Source: Prinia subflava (taxonomy: Eukaryota; Chordata; Aves; Passeriformes; Cisticolidae). Taken from it: a stretch of 64,000 bases of DNA. The translations under genes were made by a program, and so were the position numbers. Shown here piece by piece: positions 49,401 to 61,400 of this stretch (the stretch's first letter is position 1; every line of letters begins with the position of its first letter). Under the pieces are notes generated by a model. It was given only the letters and a program-made list of their open reading frames with translations, was not told where the DNA came from and ran no database searches. The DNA lies in contig NC_086247.1 in the NCBI RefSeq assembly GCF_021018805.1, forward strand, positions 118,889,094-118,953,093, read 5' to 3'.

Positions 49401-52400
49401 TAAACCCTAAACTTTGACTTCATGTTTACATGACTTGGTGTATTTTCTGTAAAGGCTTTAATTTAAGTTCTGCATCTTCTCTCTCTCCCTGGGGAACCTA
49501 GGGAGGGATGCATCCCAACAGACAAGGACCTGTGGAGTGGATGCACAAGAAATAAAATGGGCTGGGATGTTAGTGGAGTACATCCCTGAGAAGACAAACA
49601 TCTACAGTAAAATCAGGGACAAGGAGGGGCTTAGCAGGGCAGTGGGTGGGACTCAGGAGGTGCAGGGTCTCCTAGCTTGACCCACAACATCTCTGCCTCT
49701 GACTTGCTGGATAACCTCAGAGCAGTCTTTTTGACCTCACACTTCATTTTCTACAATTTATTCTTTCAGAAATCTTCAGAGAAAGGTCAGAAATCTTAGA
49801 ATAACATAATAGTTTGAGTTGGAAGGGACCTTTAAAGGTCAACAAGTACAACCTCCCTACAATGAACAGAGACAATACAACTAGACCAGTCTAGAGGGAA
49901 GCTTTTTATGAACACCTCTGTATTGTCTAGAGGATCATCCATTTGCCTTTCCATTCCAGTCCCCTCCAAAGACAATGGAGAGTTTTTGTGGAGAGGCACT
50001 TCCAGCTCCTGCTGGGGCACAAGCAGTCCCAATCCATGTGCTGTGCCTGGTGCCTTGGGACAATGATCTTGCTCAAGCCCCTCAGTTTATTGCCATACAG
50101 CCAGTGGCAGAGATGGCTCAGGGCCTGCACTCAGCAGAGCTGTGACTGAGGCTTTGGCAGCCTGAGAAGGTAACAAGCACCCAGACACTATTTAAAAAGT
50201 ATGGACAACACATCAAAGTAAAGGTTCAGTTATGTGGCAAAAAGCTTAGCTTTAATAATTTATACGTCAGTACTTCAGGAGATAATTGGAGAGTCTGGAA
50301 GTTTCAAGGTGAAAGCCACAAAGTCTTCTTTTTATAGAATCATAGGATGGTTTGGGTTGGAAGAGACCTTAGAAGTAATCTAGCTCCAACTCCCCAGGAA
50401 CTTTGTCTTTAATGTTTTGCCATTTTGTCTTTGCTGAGATGCAGGATGAGGAAGATTCATTTAGTTCATGAGAGTGGAAAAGTGAGGTCAGAAGCGGTGC
50501 CTAGTGTTTGCCTCATTCTGTCTTCAGGAAAGTCTTCTCTGCATTATGAAACAGCCTTGCAGAATGTTTGGCCATGATCCAGAGTTGCTGTTCATATGAA
50601 AAAAACCCACTTGTTATTTCAGAATTTGCTAGACTGTCATTAAAAAGAAATCCTCTTCATAGTCTCTCTGACTTAAATTGCAAGAAAGTAATTTTAATTT
50701 TATTGTTCTACAAAGTCCATTGCTATAAATAATATTAATCTTGCAACCAAATGACCTATGATCCCTCCAAGAACATTTTTAAATAGAGCAGGCTGGCAGG
50801 TTTTGTCATAACAGCAGACAGTAGGATGGGTATAACATGGCTTTGGAATTTTTAATTACAAATTACAGGACTGTGCCTTGTACAGGGACAATGTTAGAAC
50901 TAACAACCATTTGGGAAATACTTTTGTGACAATGGCCACCTGCAAAAAATACTACCATTACAAAGAGACATCTAGTAATTACTTCTGAATTCTTCTGTAG
51001 CTTGCATGGTTTTCAGAGGAGTTGCAAAATCTCATACTGTTGACTCATAGCTGAATTTTAATAAATTTTCATAAGAAGGAGAAGTAGATCTGTAATGGTA
51101 TAACTTTGAGTGTAATTCCTCCCATGTGTATCCTAAGGTACAAAGAAATAAATAAGATAAAATTTGGTTCTGACTCTAATCGGGTGCATTGATTTTCACT
51201 ACTGAAAACCTAAAATAACTCTACTGACTAAAATAGTTGGAGTAATTTGTGTCTGAGGGTTGATTTTGCTCCTATTCATATACAATTTGATCACCTTTTG
51301 GACAGTGTAAGGTGGGCAGGATCCAAACCTGGAGTGTGTGATTTTTACAGTGGATCAGATGCTTCTCTGATGCAGGCTCATGGGATTCTTTTCCTTAGTA
51401 ATTTAGAGGTAAAAGGTGATCTGTGAACTAAGACCTTCTGAGACAGAACTGTTTTCTGGCAGCTTTTTTCTGAGAAAGATGTTCAAGGTCTCCCTGGATT
51501 AAGAAGTCTTCTGAAAGGAGAATCGGCCTTGTTTGATAGAGAGAAATATTTCCAGAATTCAGAAATGGCAGCAACCTTCCATGCCCATCCCATCCTGCAG
51601 AGCCCATCCCACATGTTTTATGCCACTTCCTTTACCACCCCTTGGGCTGACCTCTTTTGCCAGCTGATGTGGTGTCTCCATGTCCTGGTTGCTAATTCTT
51701 CAGGACTCTGGTAACTCCTCATCCTTCATTTGGCCCAGGCTTGTTTTTCTTGCAGGCTCTCCTCATTTATGAGATTCCCCTGCCCTTCCCATGTCAGTCC
51801 AACTCTCCATCCTGCTGCTCAGCAGTGGCACAGAGCTGGTGTTTGGAGGCCACGTTCAAACACAACCCCAACACCTCAGGTCCCAGGAGACACATACGGG
51901 GTCAAGGGCTAATGGAAGACAAACACCTCACTAAAGCAGATTAATAATACTAGTTTTCATGTTCCTCCCTAGGGTCCACAAGGAATTCCTGGTATAATGG
52001 GACCAAAAGGGGACAAAGTAAGTGTCGGTTGTTATGGAGTTTGATATGTTTTTGAGGAGCAAAGAAGCCGGGGAGGGTGTTCACTTTTTTCTTTGTCTGT
52101 TTAGTGAATGGTGGGCCTTGTGAAGGGAGGCTTTAATTTTGAATTTGTAAAGCTATGAGTTGGCATGAAGCTACAATTTGAAATTTAGTCTTTCTGTATT
52201 CATTTTCGGTCTTGAAATATATTTTATGTCTTCTTGTGGCTGTGACCTCTGCTTAAGGTATGCTTTGAGAAAGCATCTTGGGTGCAAAAGTCAGCAATCT
52301 TACTGACCCAAAGGCCTCTGAGCTCCCTATCCCTCTGGGAGGATGTGAGGAGCAGAGCTCTCCCATGCAGTGTGAATTTTATGGGGCAACTCAGGTATTA

Positions 52401-55400
52401 AAGCTGGCCTATATGTGAAATTATGTTTTCAAAGGTACAAAGATTTGTTCCATAGTGGTGCCTAAAGAGCCTTATAGTTGGAGATGAGCACCTAATTGTG
52501 TGGTTTTTTATGCAAAGTGTTGACTATAGATTTAGGGCTGAGAAGAGAGGAAAAGCCAAGGAGTTCTGATACAGTAATTCTTCTCATTTTACCTCTATAA
52601 ACACAGTCTTGAGCCCAAAGATATTCATAGTGTTTTGTTTGGTGGTATTTATTTGTCTGTTTGTGGAGGGGTTGTGGGTTTGCTTGTTTGTTTGTTTTTA
52701 ATAGAAATGCATTGATGCATAGACTTAAGAGCCACTGTGCCTCATGTGGTGCCCACAAGACTGACATATTCCTTTCTCTGGCAGGGGGAGATTGGCAGGC
52801 CTGGAAGAAAGGTATGAACAAAGGTGTCTCTGAAATTTATCTAATATTTAATAGCCCCTGCCAGACAGGGATGCAGACAGGAGTTCAAGAAAAATGAGCT
52901 AATGTTGAAGTTTAGCCAGTTTGTGCTTCTGTCACTGGCACCCAGAGTGGATGGTCGGGATCTCCGGGTGCAGGGCTGGAGAGCTGCCCCAGCTGGCTTG
53001 AATTTGACAAATTCCCTGACTAAAAGCACAGAGAGAAGCCAAAGAGTGGGACATTGACTGAAGTGTCTGTGTGGACAGGGGAAGCAGATTATGGGAGCCA
53101 TTATAAATGGTGTACCAAAAAATCCCCAAAGCAAAACCAAACTTTTTACTCCTCCAAAGTCTAAACAAGGCTCAGCCAGATACCCCTGGAGGCAAAACCA
53201 TTAATGATTACCCTTGCAGAGCTCTGGCACCAATGCAATATGCTGACTACAATCCTATGCTTGGTGACATATGAGCCTTGATATGTCGTCAAAAATATGT
53301 GCCCCTACATGTGATGAAACAGAATATGTTATCTCAGTCACTAAGTACATCTATTTAATGCAATTAACTTTAAAGAAGACAGAAATGCAGGGTGAAATAA
53401 GAGATATGCAGGGGGTGGTCACTAACTAGGAAAAGAAATACCCTTCTAATAATATACCAAGGATTTTGACACCAGCTACCAATCAGTAATTCAAATAAAT
53501 ATAAAACACATAAACAGAAGAGGTAATTTTCTTTAATCTATTTTCAAATGCCCTACAGTAAACAAAAATATTATTAATACAAATTCAAAGGTTCAAAATA
53601 GCAATGTCTTCAAGAGAGTAACACACTAACCTACAAAAAAGTGCTAAACTTTAAACACAGTACATCAACACTTACTCTTCTGACAAAAAAAAAAGTATAT
53701 TCTGAAAGAGAAGTTGCTCAGGTTGAATATAAAACTGTACAACTCTTGTTAAAAAGCTGTCTGGCCCATGAGAGTTCACTCTTGGTCCTGAATGTCATGA
53801 TGACATTTCTGAGATCGTATTGTCAAGCAGTGTAATGCAGTGGAATAGCATTTATCTGCAGCATTTTAGGTGATATTCAAAGAGTGATTTACAGGCAGCA
53901 ATTAAAACAGAAATAACTGTATGTACATGTGTAGTAATTGCTGGTCATATAGTAGTTAATAAAAAGCAATTATATCTAGCAATGTAGGAATGTTCAGAAT
54001 AAGGACCATAGTAACAGGAATAGTTAGTTAAAGATTTGGTTCTGCTCTCAACACAAATTGGATTTGTATGGATATAAGTACACCAGGGTTTTTTATCCCC
54101 TGTCTGCAGCAGTGACCTGTGTAGGAATGGTGTTTTTTGAACCATTGTAATCAATGTTTTCTGTTCAAGGGCAGACCAGGTCCCCCGGGCGTCCCTGGGA
54201 TGCCAGGACCGGTAGGATGGCCTGGACCTGTGGGACCGAAGGTAAGAGTAAAATTCACATGGAACAAACTGTCCAACATCACAATCTGAACAGAAGAGCT
54301 GTCTTGGGAGATCTCTAAACAGCTGCTTGCAGGAGGCTGGGAAGCTGAAGCACTGCAAGTACGCTGTGCTTGACCCCTTTCTCGCACTGCTCTGCAAAGT
54401 CTAGGGTTAGGTTACTCCACCTTCAGTCCAGACCCTGTAGCACTTCTTACGTGGATTAAACATGTCCAAGGGAAATTGAAAATTAATATAATGAAGACTC
54501 ACTGATGTCTCACAATCACACAAATCAGTGTTTCTAAACAAATTGCCATTGTTATGATTATTCTTTATGAGGATCTCTTTGCCTGAAGATGTACTGAGCT
54601 CACATGATCAGAGAGAAAATACCAGGCCAATATCAAGGGAAAGAGATGACAAACCATGAGAATGGCTGATCACATCTTTGAAGTTCATTCCCATACAAAC
54701 AAACATCAATTCCTGTTATTTTTATTAATCAACAGCAGAAGAAATGACAGGACACGCTTTGCTACTGCGAAGTGGTTGCTTCACCTGCATTTGTCATTAA
54801 AAAAGCTCCAGGATAGTTCTTTAGCAAGTACTGGCTTATGAAAAGGTGTAACAGCTATTCATAGGAGCTGTGGTTTATGGAACTTCTACTGGGAGTTTTG
54901 AGACAACTTGCTTTTCTTCAACCAGGATGCATTAGGCTAAACGACTGCACACAAGGCCTAACTTTTTTTACTAGAAACTGCTTTTTCTGATAAACCTTTG
55001 ACTCTTCATTTGTTCTGTGAAGCTTGATGCCCCCACCTCAGAGGATGTGAAACATTAGCTCTTGATACTGCAAGAATAGTAGAAGGTGACTTGTGAATTC
55101 AAGCCACATCTGGGAAGCAGATTTTCGAGATCTTCACAGCCATGTTAGATGAAGAACATCATATTATAGTATGTGGGAAGGTAGGCAAGCAGCAAGAGAG
55201 CATGCACTTAAAAGAAGTCAACCTTCACTTTGAACTGTGAGATGGGAAATGGTTCCCCCCACAAGCATATTGTGTGCTATGATTTCCCACAGCAGGAGCA
55301 GTGAGGGCAGAGAAAAGGTTCAATTAAATCCTTCTTTCATAGTCTTAGTGAAGGAAGAGAGAAAGCAGACAGAAAACTCCTACACTCAGTCTTCTCTTTG

Positions 55401-58400
55401 TATAGGTGTTCATTTTATTTATGTAGTCTTCCTAATTTTGATTAATCTCCTGTGTCTCATTAGTCAAGTCTATAGTCTATTACTATGCTTTTTCATCACA
55501 CTCCTAGAAGCATCCCTCATATTTAGTGGTAATACTTTTTTCTATACTTTAACTGCAAGTCCTGCTTGCTGTTTGATTATGACTCTTCTGCTTTTATTGT
55601 CTCTTCTGATATTGGTCTCCTCTGTTCTTTAGGTAGGTTCACAGTTTCTTTTTTTCTGGTCTTTATAAATTTCATTTTCCTGCCTGTCAGTGAAGGTTCC
55701 CATTGAATACAGTGCAGAAGATCTCGGTGATCACTTCAGTTGGTTGTGTCTCCCTTTCTCCCCGTCTCTGATCTTCACCAGCTGCCAATATTCTTCTTCA
55801 CCACAGCTATTTGCTGCATCCCTATCTAGCTGTATATTTCCATTAAGCTACTGTTTCAGGTTTTTTAACTCATATCCATCTCTGTGGATATTTGCCATTT
55901 CTTCAGCTGGGTCTTCTTGTCTTCCCTTACTTTTTCAGTCTCTATTTGTCCAACTTCATTCCTTCAAATCTTGTCTGAACTTCTGCAGGGGTAGCAGCCA
56001 ACAGAAAAATCCTCTCTGTTTCTCAGACAGTGAAAGCCAAAGGAGAGTAAGAGCCAAATATATTCAGCTGATAGCACTGCTGCATGTCTGGGGGTCTACT
56101 CTGTATTTCATGCTAGATATAATTAGCTGATGGCAGCCAGAGAAGTGGTTGTAAAGCTTTTTTATGATTTACTGCCTCCAAATGACTGTTCAGCACATGG
56201 TGCCTGAGAACTACAACAAGAGCAGCCACTATGCCTCCACAAGCTGTGAGGCATGCAGCAAAATGCCTTCCTTTTCTGCAGCTCAGTGGAGGGGATGCTG
56301 GGTAGAGACAATTACCTTCATGCAGAGAAGGATGCACTGCTGATGGTGGTTTGCTTCCATGTCCTCTAATAACATCTGGGAAAACTGAAGCAAGAGTTAT
56401 CCACACAAGAAAATGCAAATAGAAGAGTAAGATAACATGTGAGGGCTCAGACAGAAAAAAACCCTTCAATGTAGACCCCTGTCCACAATGCTACACCAGG
56501 GTCAGGCTTAACTATTCGACGTAAAACCTGAACCACTGAACTGTCAGACATTGAAGCATGACCTCATCAGAGACCCACACTCAATAATTCTCTTTATTGA
56601 CCCCTTTAGGGTGAAAAGGGAGAGTTGGGTGTGATGGGATTGCCAGGTACAAGAGGACCAATGGGCTCCAAGGTTTGTTAACCAAACACTGCATTTTCAG
56701 ACATTGGTTTCTAATGCTCTGCTGACAGCTGCTTCTCTTATGAATTTTCTGGAAAGCATTTATCAAGATATATGTTTCTAATACAGATAAAAAATATGTA
56801 CTACATCAAGCAAGGTTATGTTGTCTGTTTGGTCTTGGTTATGTTTTTGGCTTTTCATAAAAATGCTTTGGTATAAATTCTTTTGTAATCTATTTTAAAA
56901 GCAAGCTCAGATATAACTGTATCCCACTAGAAAAATGGAGTTCTTAAGCATATCTGCAGCATTAAATCATGTCTGCAAAGTTTTCCACCCCCCTCATAAA
57001 ACTGTGGAGATTATTTTGGTCCCTTACTAGAACTAGGCATATGTACTGACAGTTGAAATACATTATGTAATCCGTTTATTCAAATAAAGGATTGGAAAGA
57101 AGAACTGAACACTTTTGTTAATTTTATGTTTCTTTAAGAGAAACTCAGTTTTATATTAATGATCACACTAGATTACCTAAGTATAATTTAAGTATGTTCT
57201 GTGGGGGGAAAAACAACAAATATACAAATAAAACAGAAGAGAAAGATTATTGTTTAAATTGTTTTAGTTTATTAATTGTGGCATCCAATGCTTTATTTAC
57301 TTCTGGTTACATTTTGTTTCACTTGTTTCAATTTCAAAGCATAATCAAAGCTGCTGGCTTTACCTGGCTTTTTAATAATGGCTTCTTGGCTGAGTTGTCT
57401 TGCCTTTAATTCATATTTCACCATTCTGTTCCAGTGCAATTTTAGGAGCTGTAAATATTCATTTGCCTTTACATGTTGATGCAATTAATTATTTGTGCTT
57501 CGTTCTTTTTCTTCACTTCAAAGTTTGAAAGTCCGGCTTCTTGGGTGATCTTGAAAGCGAGAAGCATTAAAATATCTATCATTCCCTTTAGGGTTTTCCT
57601 GGAACTAGAGGAGAAAAGGTCAGTGTGACAACAAAATAATGTATAATTTAACATTTGGAAACATTAAAAAAAAAGTAACTGTAGAAACGAGGTTGAATTT
57701 TGGTGAAGTCTAAAAGTCCCACTGAGAAGTGAAAACACGCATTGAGAAGGAGCACAGTCTTGTGGCTTGGGCTGGGGTGCTGAAGAAATGAGTTTTACAC
57801 CCTGTATCCTCATGAACAAGCTGCTACAGTGAAATTCCTTACAGGTTTCCCATCTGCAGCATGGGTAAAATAATCCTTCAGTTGGTCTGGTTTAGTTAGG
57901 TGACACACGCTTTGGCACTGAGACACTATGTACTCTAAGACCTTACAGTGGGACATGAACTGGGGAAAGAAGCCAACTTGGGAAAAAAATCAAATCTGAA
58001 AGTATTATGTCCAGGAAAGCATGTATTTAAAGTAATTATCTGGGGAGAATGAGTCTCTTTTCCTACAGTCCTTAGCATCAATTCTGTTATGATATCAGTG
58101 ATGAAGCATATCCCTCACTCTGAAGATATTACTGTATTCTGTTGACTACACTATCGCATTGTATAGGAAAAATATTTTTTGCTTCTTCATGAAATGGGAG
58201 TAAGGAGGCTGTTGTTCCCCTGTTATCTCTCTTCAGGGATCCAGAGGTGAGAGAGGCGACAAAGGAGTCAAAGGAGACCCGGTAATTTTCTCTTCCAGAA
58301 GGCCAGGAATGTGCATCTGAGGATCACTGTACTTCTGACAGGGAAAAACGGGAGGGGCATGGAAGAAAGGAACCTGAAAGCATCTTCCAGGGAGGGCAGG

Positions 58401-61400
58401 AGTGGTGAGGGAAAGCAGTGGTCCCATCTGCTGGGAGGGCAGTGGGGCAGCTCCATGTGCCTCTGCCCCCAGCCCAGCGCTCAGGGGGATCGATGAGTCA
58501 CAGGAGGGTTTCCCTGGAGGTCACCCCAGCCCCTCCTGGTGTGCAGCCCAGAACCACGGCAGCTTCCCAAAATGCTGTCAGCCAGTGACATGATAACACT
58601 GGGAGGGGAAAAAGGAGAGAGATTCATGGCTTGGGGTTTCTTTCAACTGAGAAAGGAGAGGTAAACTGCTTTTGGTGCAAATGGAGAAATGCCATTCCCA
58701 GAGGCAGCTTTGGGGGTTGTCCAGCTGCCTGTAGACAAGAGAACAATTAGGATGATTTTGCCAGAGAAATAGAAACTGGCAGCAGAGGATCAGACAGAAG
58801 AGTAATGGTACCATACAAGGAGCTTTATAGTAAAATTTTGCTTAGAAATCTTTACCTACTGCAGTGCTGAGTCAGTGCAGGGGTTTTTGACCAACAGCTA
58901 CACATGGCACTTGTTTTTTCCTTCCAAGGAAGGTGCTGCTTTGTCACTATACATTTTCTGATTATTTTTCTCCTTTGACTTTGTAGGGAGAAATAGGCTT
59001 CCCTGGAATGCTGGGACAAAAAGTAAGTGGGCATGATATACTGGGCAATTGTGTTAAATGCTGGGACGGGATCAATGAGTGGATTCAGGGACTTCCCAGA
59101 GGGTGTAAGACCTTGAAGGTCTTGCTTGACTCAGTGACCAGCACTGCCTGGACATTATTAAATTTGGCTTTTTGGCTTAAGAGGAAACTCAGATTTAGCT
59201 CTTTGGTGTTGTTTGTATTTTTTCCCCAGACTGTTTGTTTAGTGATAACCTTCCTCTTGTTTAACTGCCCTAATTACCAGGGTTTTACTAACTTGAAAAT
59301 AATAAATATTTCATTTTTGATACTCTGAAACAAAATGACATTACTGTAAATAGCAGTGATAACCCTGACGAGTTTTTACGTCATTATTATTCTGTACTTG
59401 AAAAACAATCAAAATTCAGGTTCTGGCTTATGGAAAACCTAAAGGTGGATAATTTTATGAAGTAATCAAATCATGTCTCTGAAATTAGAAAAGGAATTAA
59501 TAGTTGCTTTTAGAGAGATTAGAAGATGAGTGAATTCACCTTCCTTTCCCTGAGCATTTTCATCACACGTGCATCTTAACAGCAAGGCAAGAGATTGCAA
59601 CGAGGTCAGAGAGCTTTCCCAGCCCTGACCTCTCCAAGCCTCTAAGTGTGTTCCTGACCTCATTTGGCCTCCTTAGGAAATGATTTTTCAGGGGTATGTG
59701 GGTAAATTGTATGAGCTTTTTTTTCCTCCACTTTACATTTGTTTTAAAATATTTTATAATAATTTTGGATTTCTAAGAAGGAAATTAATTATCTAGCGGA
59801 ATCATGTGGATGAAAACAATGTGCATCTGCTGTCTTGTACGAGGCAGGTATAACCATGTACTTACCTCCTGCTTCCTTCCTTCTGCAACCACCAAGGGAG
59901 AGATGGGCCCCAAGGGACAGTCTGGAGTACCAGGACACAGAGGACCTATAGGAAGACCTGGAAAACGAGGCAAACAAGTAGGACCATGGTGTTTCCTCTT
60001 CCCGTGACTCGTGGCATCTGTGTGATTGTGTGGTCTAAGCTCCCGTGGCATGCGCTGTGTCACACGGGGCGTAGACAGAAACCATGGAGCCTCACAGGCT
60101 TGCACAGGCTACTCAGGAGTTAAAGCCTCAGCTTTAGGGCTGGAGTTTTGTCTGCAGCATTCAGCTCCCTGCCCACGCAGCATGGGAAAAGTTGTTTTTA
60201 TCCTGGATTGGCAATGAACTCCTTTAATACAATTTGGGCAGATCTTGAAGGCTTCCTTTGAATCCTAAGCAACACAGAGCTATGGTCCCAGCTCCACATG
60301 ACAGCTAGAGAGCTCAAAATTATGCTAGCAGAGCTGTATTTTCCAAGTTTCAGGTGAATTGTAAAGGCTAGAAATTGTGTGTAAATTGGATATTGACTCC
60401 ACCAATACAGCATTTCAGTAGTAGTGGTTTAGCTGGAAGTAGTTTATTTGCAGTCTTGTTGTGCCCAGCATGGCAAGGAGAGGCACATCCCTGCTTCACT
60501 GTTGCTCTGATGAGAGCAGGTAATATCTGAAGTGATAAAGTAGCCAATGAAAAAAAGAAGAGTTGTGTTTTAGGAAGGAAAACTTACTTCCCAAGTAAGG
60601 AGGTTATGAGCAATGTAAGTCTCCTAGATGACCCACAAGAAATATTTTTTGTCCTAGATTAATACAAGTTTAAAAGCTGGTGTGTGCTCTTCGCTGGTTT
60701 TGAGACATTTGATTTATTTGTTTGTTTGTTTGTTTGTTTGTTTGTTTTAACCTCTGTTCATCTGTCCTACCTATGTGCTGTGGAATATCTTTCCATCGCA
60801 CATGGCAAGAGAAGATGCAGTGCCTGCAGATCAACTTGAACACCGGGCACTCCTTATTTGACCTTAGACATTTTGTCACCTTACTCAGTGGATTGATAAA
60901 AACGTGGTGACATAAGTATGTCATAATTTAAAGCAACAATCAGTGTGACTAAAAGAACTATAGTCTGGCTGGTGTTTCCAGTCCCAAGGCTCAGTACACA
61001 AACGCCTTTCTGGTGCCCTGAAGACAACCTCAGCATTGATTCAGCATGAAAAAGGCTTTCTCTCTGTAACTTGTGAACTTGTTCTTTCTTCTTCTCTCAG
61101 CCTTTGAAAAAAACGAGGAGTGGCATTTTAAGGCTCTGTGGGTCTGCTGCCAGCTTTAAGTGCTGTGGTTGTCAGGCTGTTTGTTCAGCTGAGAGGATAG
61201 TTTCCACCAGCATGGGGCCGTTTCCTGTCTCTTGATCCAGCTGACATGCCTAGATAAAAGCAGCTAAATTAAGCAGGTGTCACTTCCACTTCCATTTCGA
61301 GATATGTCTTGATTAGCTCACCGACTTCTTCAACTCTCCCTGCCTCTGGGATAGGCTCTTCCTGAAGGTGGCCAGGAGCTGGGAATCCCAAGTCCCAGCC

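Larger units (their letters stand above)
48728..51972 (+). other. COLQ intron 3
   Basis: A 3.2-kb intron with two minus-strand CR1 fragments (49797-49890, 50336-50397). Nothing else was recognised. Confidence 0.8.

Noticed and set aside
54151..54387. Minus-strand collagen-like frame ([12 protein letters not shown]...)
   Set aside because: Gly-X-Pro codons (GGN-NNN-CCN) read as Gly/Pro repeats on the opposite strand as well. It is a mirror of COLQ exon 6, and the same applies to minus-strand frames at 59785-60105 and 63047-63268.
55237..56130. Two consecutive plus-strand frames of 131 and 146 codons in COLQ intron 6, rich in hydrophobic residues
   Set aside because: The region is biased to pyrimidines, which yields Leu/Ser/Phe-rich frames without stops. 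No domain, splice structure or homology was recognised, and COLQ exons 6 and 7 are contiguous in human.
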